Under the pieces are notes generated by a model. That model worked only from the letters and a program-made list of their open reading frames with translations. It was not told the origin of the DNA and did no database searches. From Sambucus nigra (lineage: Eukaryota; Streptophyta; Magnoliopsida; Dipsacales; Adoxaceae), in the NCBI GenBank assembly GCA_949130495.1, contig OX422208.1, positions 393,536,561-393,600,560 of the forward strand: a DNA stretch of 64,000 bases, read 5' to 3'. The stretch's first letter is position 1, and each line of letters starts with the position of its first letter. Positions 52,174 to 62,677 of this stretch are shown one piece after another. The translations under genes were made by a program, and so were the position numbers.

Positions 52174-53437
52174 TGTAAGGACATAAATTTCCAATTGAGT
52201 CCCTGTGTTATTTTCACTTAATTCCGTGAACAAAACTGTGTTTGTAATATGTCATAGGGAGAAGTTTATTTTGTCACGATCCCACTTGGTCTATGATGTA
52301 TTGAAGAAATTGAAGACGCTGCGACAAAGCTTCAAAGAAATAATCATGCCGATGTTTATTTGGTGCAAGTTTACTCGTCTTCAAAGTTAATTTCATTCCG
52401 AGATCACTCAGGTATGAATGCGTATAATTAATGGTGCTCGAAATTATTTTATAAAAGATAAGGATGTAATTTTTATAAAGAAAAATGTTTTTAAATGCTT
52501 TAAATGTGTTTTAATGGTTTAAACTTCGTTTTATGATGATAAGCTCGAAATAGAGTTGACTAATTTGAATATCTTTGTTAAGAGACGTTTTTATCTGAAA
52601 GTCAAAGAAAGTCAAACTTTGCAAGGCCGCTAGAACGACATTGGATCTCGTTCGAAAGAGATACAATGTCGCGCGAACGACATGCTTAAGTCGTTCGGAT
52701 GACACATTTTTCGAGGCGGTGTTTAAATCCTATTTAAACATTGTTTGCATCATAATTTCGTAAGTGTGCTTTCTGGAAAACAGTTTTACAAACCAAAACG
52801 TTGTTTGCACATGTTTTCTAAGGTTTAAAAGTGTTATGCACATCCTTAGAGTTTGCAAAGATCCGAGTTATCATTCTTATATGTTCAAGTGATCTTGCGG
52901 CACCAAAGTTGTTTGTTCTACACATTGAACACAAAGGGTTTTGCGGTGAACAAGCGACGGACATCGTGTTCGACATCGTAGACGTATCAAAGCCATATCG
53001 GAGGACACCGAGACATACGTGGATGCGTGTGTTATGGACAGAGATCGTGGAAGATGGAATTTCAGCGTGGGCAGTATTGAAGAAGGGTTGAAGATCAGAA
53101 GGAGTGTCAAGACCCGTGGGGATCGAGTCTTAGTTTAAGGCTAATATGTCTTTGTAAAACCATTGGTCATAGTGATTGTCTGGCTTGGGCCGTCCGAGGT
53201 TGTTTTCTCGCTTTGGGTTTTTTCCTCGTACATCCGGCGTTGTGAGTATTCTTTACATTGCTTTACTTGCTTTAATCACTAGATGCATGTTTAGGATTAA
53301 TCAAGATAAAATTGGTTTAAAGTAAGAATTGGGATTTCACAACTTGGTTGGTGCATAATTAAAAGTTGGATCTTTTTCGAAGAAAAATTGGTTTTGATTT
53401 GAAAACACACATATCGGGCCACTCACACCGTTTCACA
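52174..53437 (+). repeat. 3' LTR of TR-GAG copy B
   Basis: TGTAAGGACATAAA to GTTTCACA, with a palindrome cluster at 52622-52702. The ORFs on its minus strand are not genes. Confidence 0.92.
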
Positions 53438-53442
53438 GAGGA

Positions 53443-54821
53443 CTTCTCTTATATGTGTGTATGTGTGTAAAAAAGTGTTTTAGTTGCGGGAAAAGTGTGA
53501 GAATTCCCATTTGGAATTTATGAGCAAATCCTCTTTTTCTTGTTTTTTGGGTTTTATTTATATGAAAATAAGAGATGTGAAATAATAATAGATAAAAAGT
53601 ATATTAGGATAAGTGAGATGAGAGAATAAAAATACTAAGTAACAAAACAAATTAATGTGAATTTAGGAGAATTTAAGGAGAGAGTGGAGAAAGTTGGAAC
53701 TTCTTGAAGATCTTGAGCTTGATCTTGGATGTTGGAGAGCATCCCTTGCACTTGGGTGATGATGGAGGGTGCTTAATTCACCAAGTTTTATAAAAAAGTT
53801 GATGAAAGGTGAAGGTTGTAAAGGGATTAGGATGTGGAAATAACGCTGAGTTCGAGAGGGTTTTTCAGAGCTTGTTGAGAGGAATGGATCTCTGATCTTC
53901 GTCTCCCTTAGAATGAGGTTAGGCCCTACTTTTTATAGGCCCAGGGAATTGCTTATCGGCATAGCCCTGGTCCTGCCAATCGATAGGTGTGTTTAGGCAC
54001 ACTGCCGATATGCAGGGTCTGGAACGTGCCGTTTGACAGGCTCTTTCAGGTTCCTTCAAAAAATAGGTCATATACTGCAAATCATTGATCCGCACCGTTC
54101 ACGGGGAAGAGCATTTGAAAGGTAATTCAGAGACCTTCGAAAGTCATTTGGATTGCTCCCAGGTTTGAGAGTTGACATTGGGTAAAATATGGATCGTAAG
54201 CGCTCGTTGGTCCTTTGGACGGGGAAACTTCGAATGCAAATGGATTGTTCATCCGCATGATAAGTCATAATCATGCACGAGGTGGACCATTGGAAATATT
54301 AGGAGATGTACTTAGGCATTCCAAAGAGTTTGACATGGTTCGAAGAGTTAATTGTGGTCAATCGGGGCCTAGAAGCATTCGTTGACCTTTCGGAGTAAAA
54401 CAAATCGTTCGTCCGTATCGTAAGTCAGAATAGCACACTGAGTGGACTATTGGAAAGGGGTGTTAGTGCCCTTAGAAGATTCATTCAATCTTGATTTAGC
54501 TGAAGAGTTGAATTTTATCAAACGGAGCCTGGAAGCGTCCCGTGACCTCTTGATCGTGTTTCGGGGGAAAATGGGTCATTTGTACGCACCATAAGTAAAA
54601 ATTACACAGGGTATGGACCATTAGAAAGGGGATTTAGTGCCTATCTAAGATTCATTCAATCTTATTCAAGCTGAAGAGTTTGGCTTCTGGTCAAATGGAG
54701 CCCGGGAGTGCGCGATGGCCTTTGGGTCTGTACCCGAGGTATGACATGGGTTTGCAATGATGAAGGGAGGTGCTAGGGACCAAATGATAGGTTAGTGTGG
54801 TATTAGAATGGGGTATCTACA
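53443..54821 (-). repeat. Tat 3' LTR, inner part
   Basis: Ends GGGGTATCTACA at 54821, so the LTR starts TGTAGATACCCC, a usual Tat start. Within it three to four diverged repeats of about 160-170 bp are seen at 54080-54700, each with a landmark like GTGGACCATTGGAAA (54282, 54442, 54613). No ORF of note. With 46210-46952 the LTR is about 2.1 kb. Confidence 0.7.
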
Positions 54822-54830
54822 GAGCCCCTC
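54822..54830 (-). other. Polypurine tract of the Tat element
   Basis: The minus strand reads GAGGGGCTC directly before the LTR start TGTAGATACC. Confidence 0.65.
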
Positions 54831-54934
54831 GATGGGAGAGTTTGGAACAAACGATAGCCATCGAATATACACCACATGATGGCTTTAAAAGAGGATGACC
54901 AAAGGGTTGAGGTCGATTTAGAGGACCTAAGGAT

Positions 54935-55605
54935 GAGGATTACCGATTTTGCGGGCTGAAGCTAATCCTAAGGGCTTGAAGATAAGGGTGAATGATTCTG
55001 CGGGTCGAAGCCAATCCTGAGGGCTTGAAGATAAGGGTGAACGATTCTGCGGGTCGAAGCCAATTCTGAGGGCTTATGGATAAGGGTGATCAATTATGCG
55101 AGTCGAAGCCAATTCTGTAGGCTTGAAGATGAGGGTGACTGATTCTGCCTGTCGAAGCTAATTTTATGGGCTTAAATATGATGGTGACCAATTCTGCGGG
55201 TCGAAGCCAATTTTGCGGGCATGAAGATGAGGGTGACCAATTCTATGGGTCGAAGCCAATTCTGAGGGCTTATGGATGAGGGTGACTGATTCTGTGGGTC
55301 AATGCTAATTCTATGGGATTAAGGTGAGATGATCAATTTTGCAGGCTTTAGGTTGGGGATGACCAATTCTGCGGGTCGAAGCAAATTCTGCGAGCTTTAG
55401 TTAAGATGACCAATTATGAGGGTCAAATCCAATTCTGCGGGCTTAAGTTGAGATGACCAATTCTGCGTGTCGAAGCCAATTCTATGAGCTTAAGGTTGAG
55501 ATGACCAATTCTATGGGTCGAAGCCAATTCTGGGGGCTTAAGGTTGAGATGACCAATTCTACGGGTCGAAACCAATTTTTCGGGCTTATATTGAGATGAC
55601 CTCGG
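54935..55605. repeat. About 13 tandem copies of a 49-bp unit
   Basis: The unit is like GATTCTGCGGGTCGAAGCCA followed by ATTCTGAGGGCTTGAAGATA. Each unit consists of two similar halves (CAATTCTGCGGGTCGAAG and CAATTCTGCGGGCTTAAG). Copies differ by point changes and small indels, with unit length drifting from 49 to about 46. It lies between the 3' LTR and the antisense genes, a region known in Tat elements to generate tandem repeats. Confidence 0.9.
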
Positions 55606-56072
55606 GGAACTCTATCGAGGAAATTACCTTGTGATTTGAATTGAGATGGGGAGCTAATTTCTGGGGAAATGATTAGGTGGTCCATTGTTTGGATATATTT
55701 CTCGGGGAAAATTGAGACCTTTAGGGAATAGGAGATGATCCTGAAGTTTTGGATATTTTGGAGGTCCTCTGGGGACGTTGCCAAGGAGAGACTCACTTAG
55801 TTTTTGAGAGTCCCACTGGGGAAATAAGGGTTTCACTTGAGGAAGTGCGAAATTTTATTGGTGAATATGTTCTAAATCCTTTCCGGGATTTTTAGGAATT
55901 TTTTGAGGATTTTTTTAGGGTTTTCTGGTATTTTTTGGGAGTTTCTGTACGAAAATTTAAGGGAGGTGGCTATCGGCATGGTGTAGAGGGTGCCATTCGG
56001 AAGTGGCACGGAATTTTGGGCTGCCTCGAGAAGGTAAAGGGTCAGTGACGATCGGTAGGTAGGAGTGTAGTG
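55606..56072 (+). other. Spacer between tandem repeats and PMD promoter
   Basis: Purine-rich with several CGGGGAAATT-like short repeats (55600-55720). No coding signal. Confidence 0.5.
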
Positions 56073-56105
56073 CCAATCAACATGACCCTTGGCATCCTAT
56101 ATAAA
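56073..56105 (+). promoter_or_regulatory. CCAAT and TATA boxes of the antisense PMD gene
   Basis: CCAAT at 56073-56077 and TATATAAAAG at 56098-56107, with about 90 bp to the ATG at 56199. The spacing fits an RNA polymerase II core promoter and is on the strand opposite to pol. Confidence 0.7.
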
Positions 56106-56198
56106 AGGGGTGAATTCCCCTCATTTTCACAGCTTCTTGCATTCTCTCTTTCTGTAATTTTCTTTTGCGAATCGTTCTAGCATTACGTAATCTAAAAA

Positions 56199-58305
56199 AT
56201 GGCCACTTTTGTGAGCACTACAATACACCGGGAATGTTTGACTATTGATGACTGGGTAAACGTGGAGTGGAGGACCAAGGTGCCTCTTATTTTGGGGTGC
56301 GAGAACTCTTTTGATGCATTCGAGCCAGTTGTGGACGAGCGGACTTTTCTGCGGGATCCATTGTGTCATCTCTCTTCCAGGGTGGTGAACCATGGCAGTT
56401 ATGTAAGTAAAATAAGATTTGGCATTCAATTTTTTGTGGTTTTCATTTTTTCTTAGATTCTGATAAGGCTTTTATGTTTTGGCAGTCAGATGTTTCTTTG
56501 TCGAATATGCGTGCTCGTGGGACGACGGGGCTTAAGGATGTTTGGGTGCATCTTCCACCTGTGGTGCATTGGGTGGTATCCTTAGTAGGCTTTGGGAGGT
56601 TGGCATCTGTGCGGGATAAGATGCCTCGTTCGACGGTAGTCTTATGTGCCCTGGGGAAGAGGTGGTGGGACACTACCCACACCTTTCATTTTGGTTTTGG
56701 GGAGATAATTATGACTCCCATAGATGTGCAGCAGTTGTTGGGATGGATTACGATGGGGAACAGATAAAGGCAGATCTCTCCTTATGGGTGATGCCGGAGG
56801 CGGTGCGCGCGACGCTTGGTGATGTAGGGAGGATAGTATCCGGGGACTCCATTCGTCTGTCGCTGCTGAATGATGTTTTATTGGGCAGGGTGATCTATAT
56901 GGAGGACATAATGCAGGTAAGGCAGATGTCTTGGTTGTTCATTTTTCTGGTTTTAGGGGGATTTCTGGTGGCGTCGAGCGGTGACGTTGTCCACTTATGG
57001 TTTTTATCGTATCTAAGGATGTTTTCGAACATCCCTCTATATGATTGGGGGGCCTGACTTTGGCGACCCTCTATTTTCCTTGGATGCATTCAGCCGGTGC
57101 TGCCGGTAGTCTTTCACTGGAACCATGTATCTTCTTGAGGTATTCTTTAATTTGTGCTTTTTTCTTTCATGCATTCGCATTTTCCTTATGCACCTCTTTT
57201 GATTGCAAATTCTTATCTTTGGCATACGTGGTTGTATGAGGTGATTGGGTATAATACCCAGCTGATCGCTCTGAAGGATGAGACCATTGGGGAATTTTTT
57301 CTATTGCATCAATGGCGCAAGGCCAATCGGTAGTCGAGGGGGTCTCTCTCTCTAGAGGCGGTGCGTCAGGTCTTGAATGGCCTGACCAGTGATAGGGTAA
57401 AACTTTTTCTTCTTCAGTCTAAGACCTTTGTGTGCTCTATTTCCATCTTTCCTTATATTTTTCTTGGTATTTTTCAGGTGATCATTTACCCTCAGGGGTC
57501 AACCGTTAAGGACATAGGGTTGACTGGGGTAAATGCGCAAATAAGGCATTTATTGGTGCACAAGTTTGTCCACTCTTGGTATCTCGGGGAGAGGGTGGTT
57601 CGATCGATTGCCGAGGGGGAGATGGTGGTACCACCTGCGAGGCCTCCCATGTCTATGAGGTGGGAGCGATTGCTGCCAGAGGAGGCGAGGATCGCGGAGA
57701 TAATTGGCAAGTCTTACCTTCTGTACACCGATACGGCTGTACCGTATGATTATATGGACTTTGTGATGGGCTGGCTAATGGCGCTCAACATATATGATGC
57801 ACTGCCCTTCCCTCCTGCGAGTTCGACTTGGCCAGTGGGGTCCTCCCACAACGGTGGCGGTCTGTCAACATCTACGGCGGCGATAACCTCGAAGGTCCCC
57901 CTTGTACGGCTGCATACCCTTCATGCAATATTAGGTGGGTTGATGGAAGGATGGTGCCTATGTTGCATCGTCCTCATGCGATGGACCCGGAGGAGTTGGG
58001 ATTGATAGAGGAGGTTCTTCGTCCTGAGGTATATCTTTTTTGTTCTTCTCCTTTGGTTTCTTTTGATCTTTTGTTCTTGATACTGATTCTGCCTTTTCTT
58101 GCAGCACGTTCGGGTGTCCACCAGTTGGTTGAGGGATATTAGGGACTAGATATCTTCGGCGATTTCCAATATTCAGGATGCGGTTCCTATTCCTTCTTAC
58201 TTGGTGCCGTCTGTCTCATCCATGGAGGAGTCTGGTTCAGGTAGCGGTGGTGCATCATCTCGTCGTAGGGGAAAGAGAGTGCGTCATAGGGGTGGAAGCT
58301 CTTAG
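56199..58305 (+). pseudogene. Plant mobile domain (PMD) gene, antisense in Tat element, four introns
   Basis: The PMD core reads LPPVVHWVVSLVGFG, then RWWDTTHTFHFGFGEI, MTPIDVQQLLG and, after a one-base shift near 56745, YDGEQIKADL, GDVVHLWFLSYLRM and YDWG. Proposed exons are 56199-56402, 56486-57139, about 57222-57396, 57478-58029 and 58105-58305. Introns of 75-83 bp start GTAAGT, GTATTC, GTAAAA and GTATAT and end CAG, except the second, whose acceptor is now CAT. The tail is basic (RRRGKRVRHRGG). Lesions are shifts near 56745, 57052 and 57825, and TAG at 57331 and 58147. Known PMD proteins such as MAIN and MAIL1 are nuclear; what the transposon version does is unknown. Confidence 0.82.
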
Positions 58306-58819
58306 GAGAGAGAGAGGAAAGGGCAAGGTATATAGAGAGAATGTGGGTTCGGGCTGAGTCCCATTTTTTGTGCTTTTCTTTATTTTCATGCAACATAATG
58401 TAATACAGAAACATATATCTATGCAATGCAATGGAATTTTTTATTATCTTCTGTTGATGATGAATGAATGAATGCATGCACATGCGCTTTTTACTTTGCT
58501 GCTGAGATCGTAAAAAGATATATTTTTGGGATTTTGAAGGAAAGTTTTATTTAAAATGAGAATTTATATAAAGCTGAAAAGTGGATTTTTGAAAATTTGC
58601 TAAGAATATCAATTTATTTTGAGTTTTCTGGAGGAAAACGAAAATTTCCAAAAGTAGGGGGTTGTCGATCGTCTAGCACCTTGTCCTACCTGTTGGCAGG
58701 TTAGTCTAGTTCCATTAATTCAAAGCTTTGATTAGTACCCTCTTCAGCCTTTGGTACCTCGTGGGACAGTATTTCTTCCGATTTGTGCAGAGGTTATGTC
58801 CTTAGTCGGAGTTTTCAAG
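58306..58819 (+). other. Spacer between the two antisense genes
   Basis: About 500 bp with no ORF. It holds ATGAATGAATGAATGCATGC (about 58457) and AT-rich DNA that may include the PMD 3' end; no definite terminator or poly-A signal is assigned. Confidence 0.4.
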
Positions 58820-58827
58820 TATAAAAG
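58820..58827 (+). promoter_or_regulatory. TATA box of the DUF7745-like gene
   Basis: TATAAAAG followed by AGGGG, 66 bp before the ATG at 58893. The first antisense gene has a similar TATATAAAAGGGG. Confidence 0.65.
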
Positions 58828-58892
58828 AGGGGTAAGAGTGAAGTGTTTTCCTCACACCTTCACATTCGTACTTCCTTGTTTTGTTATGTGAG

Positions 58893-60184
58893 ATGGCTCT
58901 CCCTGGTAGTGTTGAGTTTGCCAACTACCTCGAGACTTTGGAGGCTATGTTCTCCTATAACGTCAACTACGATGCTTATAACATGTGTCGAGTTTCTTTA
59001 TGGCATAATTGGCCCATAGAGTGGAACATACTGATGGTGGCGGTACAATTATGGTATCCCAAAGACCATGTATTTTTCTTTGGCTTGAAAGAAGTCTGTC
59101 CAACTTATGAGAAATTTTTTGCCATATTGGGGATAAATCCTGGCGTTGCTGCGGCTCTGCCTAAGTTTTCCCGTTCTCCCCGGGAGTTGTTGGCTGGGCT
59201 TCTTTAAGATTTATCCTCGGCGACCAAATCACTCGTGGCTGGAGGTATGATTTCTCTTTCGATGGTGTTGTGGTCCGTGCATTTGCAGGAGGTTAGTGAT
59301 GCTGGATATGCCGGAGCTGTGGTTCTAGGCTTGGTTTCAAAATTACTGTCAGTGATCAGGGAGTTGCTGGTGGACCCATAACTTGCATCTATTACTTCTT
59401 AGATGTCCTACCGTCGCAATACTATGGTGGTGATACTGGTAGAGACTTTGAATGTCTTAGATTCCGGGCGAGAAGGTCATTCTGACTTTTTGAGGGGTAG
59501 CCCTGTGATGCTGTTCATGTGGTTGTCTGAAAGATTTCGCCTGGTGATTCCTCAGGAATTTCTTTGTCGGCTGTACACAACTTTTTTTTGCGCCATTTCA
59601 TCAGCATTGGCCTGGGTATTGAGAGCTAGGAGAACTGGTTTGTGGTGCATGGGGCTCTAAATTTGCGCTCGTCAGTACCTTGGTGGGGACAGTTGCTGCC
59701 TATTCTAGAACTGGGAGAATACCCGCATGTCTGATTGGTTGGTCTCAGATAGACCTCTTTCTATTTCCCTTGGCGGCTTCTGCGCCAGTTTAGCTGGGAG
59801 CAGGTCGTGCCACCTCAGACACTAGAATTCTTTCTGGTAGAAGATTTGTCAGAGCATCTGCGCAGGCGGCGTGTCTCTTTGTGGGAGAGTCGACGTTCGT
59901 CGACCCGTCCCTCTCAGTCTGCTGGGAGAGTTTGGCACATCCCTGGGGATTATATGAAGTATTTGTAGAGGAGAGTGGTCAGTAAGATGTTAGAAGTGGA
60001 GACTGGACAAAGGTGGCTTGCCTTATCTCATACCATGGAGGGAGGTGTGGTAGTTTTTTCGAGGCTAGTTCGAGCTTATCGGTCCATGGAGCGTCTGCGG
60101 CTCTCCATTCAGGCAGGGGAAGCTTGAGGAACCCATGATGTAGATGGCGATGATGGAGAGGGCTCCTCTAGTAGCTATGGGTAG
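58893..60184 (+). pseudogene. DUF7745-like gene, antisense in Tat element
   Basis: Starts at ATG 58893 (MALPGSVEFANYLETLEAMF). The diagnostic stretch is LWYPKDHVFFFGLKEVCPTY followed by EKFFAILG, close to the ELCPTYEEF-LLG motif of the uncharacterised DUF7745 proteins common in plant genomes near retroelements. Later parts with the family feel are VVILVETLNVLD and SPVMLFMWLSERF. In-frame stops are TAA 59205, TAA 59379, TAG 59400 and one at 59658; later frames change and the gene ends with an acidic/Ser-rich tail (DGDDGEGSSSS) and TAG 60182. No intron is evident. AATAAA-like signals lie at 60218 and 60315. Assignment is by motif memory. Confidence 0.68.
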
Positions 60185-60681
60185 AACTCTTTGGGGGAGT
60201 TTATTTTGTACTCAGGAATAAATTTAGTAATTTATTTGGTTTTTTAGGAAGGTAGGGGGAAGGCGTTATCCATTCATTTTCTTACGTAATTGTACCGTAA
60301 TTTCTTATTATTGAAATAAATAAGCTTTTGATCATCTAGTTGTTCCTTTTGATTAATTTTGTATTTTTGAATTATCTATACCGATTGCTAAGGCATGCAT
60401 AATCCTTTTGTTGAAATATATTTTAGAATGGACTGTCGTTCTCGAAGATAAGAAAATAATAGCTTTTTTTTGTGAAAAATAAAGGGTCGTGCTCATGTAA
60501 GATGTATGAGCTGCCTACATACCTCTGGGGGTTTTTGAAAATTTTCAATTTTTTTGAGAATGATTTTTTACAGAGGATCAGACCCACATAGTTTTGGGTA
60601 GAGGGAAATGAAGAGATTTTTTTTTGTTTTTCTTAGAGTAGAAGGGAGATGAGAAGAGTCGTAACACATCGAGATTTCGGA
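60185..60681. other. Spacer between convergent DUF7745-like gene and pol
   Basis: No ORF. Two tail-to-tail transcription units end here. AT-rich with CAGGAATAAATT at 60215 as a candidate poly-A signal for the plus strand. Confidence 0.4.
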
Positions 60682-62002
60682 CTAGGGGTAAAATTTCTCG
60701 AGATGGTCCAGGTTGACTAGACGAGCCATCTCTTCTCCATCTAAGTCGGTGAGCATGGCGGCACCACCGGATAAGATCTTCTTAACAATGTATGGGCTGC
60801 TCCAATTGGGCTTGAACTTCCCTCTGGGGTCCAGATGAGCTCTACTACTTCTTTAAAGGCTAAACCCCCCTCTCGGACATCGCGATCCTTAACACTCTTA
60901 TTAAATGATCACGCTATTCGACAATGGTACCCTTGTATGTGATACAACACCTTTAGTCTCTTTTCGTCCAAAAGTGACAGCTCATTGAGACGGCTTTGAT
61001 GTCAATCCTCCTCACTGACCTTGATTTCAAACATGACGCGTAATGAGGGTATTTCTATCTTCATGGGTAGGACTGCTTCCATGCCATTGACTAGATAGTA
61101 AGGGGTAGCCCCTGTAGAGGTTCGGATTGAGGTTCGATAACCTCAAAGAGCGTATGGGATTCGATCGGCCCAATGCCGATAGCATTCGATCATCTTACTG
61201 ATGATGGCTTTGAGGTTCTTGTTGGCAGCTTCGAATGCACCGTTGGTCTGAGGTCGGTAGGAAGAAGATTTTTGTCTCTGAATCCCATACTCGTTGACCA
61301 ATTCTGTGACTTCTACCTTGAAATGCAACCCGTTATCTGACACTAGCTCGCGCGGGACCCCATATCGGCAGATGATGTTTTTCTTGATGAATTGGGCCAC
61401 TTTCTTGGCATTCAAGACTGCTTATGACTCAACCTCGACCCATTTAGTGAAGTAATCTATGGCAACTAGGATGAACTCATACCCGTTAGAGGCCTTGTGT
61501 GTAAAATTCCCTATGACATCGATGCCCCAGATGGAGAATGACCAGGGAGATGTCATGTTGTATAATTCTTGCGGAGGCAGATTTTAAAGGTTGGAGAATT
61601 GTTAGCATTTGAGGCATCTCCAGACATAGGCAGTGCAATCCTGGATCATGGTGGTCCAGTAGTATCCTTGTCATATGATCTTCTTGGCAAGCACGTCACC
61701 GTTCATGTAGGGTCCGCATTCCCCACTATGTATTCTCTGCATTACCTCTTCAATGTCATCCCCTACGATGTAGTGTAGATGGGTTCCGTTGAAGTTTCTC
61801 TTGAACAATGCTTTGTGATAGATGATGTATTAAGAGACCAGTCTTCGAAGGGTTTCCCGGTCTTTCTTGTTAGAACCCTCGGGATACCTACCATGCTTGA
61901 GGAGGTGCGAGATATCATAATACCAGTAATTGGCTAGCTCGGGATCTTCTTTGGTGATGAGCTCAATGTGGTAGTAGTGGGTTGGTTTGTCTTTCTTTTG
62001 GA
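60682..62002 (-). pseudogene. Tat integrase (broken)
   Basis: Stop TAG at 60682-60684 after RLVNLDHLEKFYP, the common end of Tat pol. The core shows WGIDVIG, then RELVSDNGLHF and YRPQTNGAFEAANKNLK, giving the D, D, E residues; ORF 61143-61415 covers most of it. The zinc finger lies further right (HSGECGPYMNGD, then CLKC). The C-terminal part includes GATPYYLVNGMEAVLP and SPYIVKKILSGGA. Several stops and frameshifts. Confidence 0.88.
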
Positions 62003-62677
62003 CTAGGAAGGGGCCATTGTTATTCCTTTGGTCATGTCGACCATGGAGGCCAAGGTAGAAAGGGCATCAGCTAGGTTATTCTTTGCTCGAGGTAGGTAGT
62101 AGAAGGCAATGTCTTGTAATTGAGAGGCTAGTTCTTCTAGGTGGGCATGGAATGGTTGGAGTTTCTTGTCCTTGACTTTCCATTTTCTGAGCACTTGACT
62201 AATGATGAGGGAAGAATCCCCATAGACATCTAGGCATTGAATACCTTTCTTTATAGAAACTTTGAGGCCTATCGTACACGCCTCGTATTCAATCATGTTA
62301 TTGGTGCAGGGGAAATCCAATTTGATGGCGATGGGAGTGTAGGAATCATCTGGGGCGATCAGAATTATCCCAATACCATATCCCTTTTTGTTGGTCGTGC
62401 CATTGAAGAGAATTTTCCATTGAAGGTCACCTTGAGCAGTGCAGAGGATGTTTTCATCCGGGAATTCAAAGATCCAAACATCAGCTTCTTCCACTGGGTA
62501 GTCATCAAGGTAGTCAGAGATGGCTTTTCCTTTCATGGATTTTTGTGTAATGTACACGATATGAAACTCGGCTAAGAGCATCAACCATTGAGCCATACGG
62601 CTGGATAAGGCGGGTTTCTCAAGCAGGTACTTGATGGGGTCCATTCGGGATACAAGCTTAATGGCGAAGGCGAGCAT
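62003..62677 (-). pseudogene. Tat RNase H end and archaeal-type RNase H (aRNH)
   Basis: The first RNase H ends with MDPIKYLLEKPALSSRMAQW and QKSMKGKAISDYL. A second RNase H of archaeal/plant type follows: ILFNGTTNKKGYGIGI, NNMIEYEACTIGLK, LDVYGDSSLIISQV, KWKVKDKKLQPF and NNLADALSTLASM. The dual arrangement is diagnostic of the Tat lineage. The first catalytic Asp (normally FDG) is Asn here, while the Glu of EYEA and the Asp residues of YGDS and NLADAL are kept. The longest open stretch of this pol. Confidence 0.9.

Larger units (their letters stand above)
46953..53437 (+). mobile_element. TR-GAG copy B: SIRE-like retrotransposon with gag but no pol
   Basis: 6485 bp, LTRs 46953-48217 and 52174-53437 (1265 and 1264 bp, nearly identical by eye), flanked by GACGA and GAGGA (one mismatch). 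A PBS follows the 5' LTR and a purine tract precedes the 3' LTR. The only coding region is a 624-codon gag; no protease, integrase, RT or RNase H motif is present. Sequence and layout match the TR-GAG class of plant non-autonomous elements, here with a SIRE-like gag. The near-identical LTRs make this one of the younger insertions in the window. Confidence 0.88.

Noticed and set aside
46953..53437. Reading copy B as an internal deletion of a normal SIRE element
   Set aside because: Not excluded, but copy A shows the same lack of pol with similar 3' noncoding DNA, so a gag-only lineage is the simpler reading.
54935..55605. Repeat array considered as CRISPR
   Set aside because: Units are directly adjacent with no unique spacers, they drift in sequence, and the DNA is plant.
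56917..56956. A 40-bp intron in the PMD gene (GTAAGG...TTTTAG)
   Set aside because: Too short for a plant intron, and reading through it keeps the frame and gives normal PMD sequence (LGGFLVASSGDVVHLW).
56443..57225. Minus-strand ORFs opposite the PMD gene
   Set aside because: No domain is seen, and the plus strand has the PMD motifs and splice signals.
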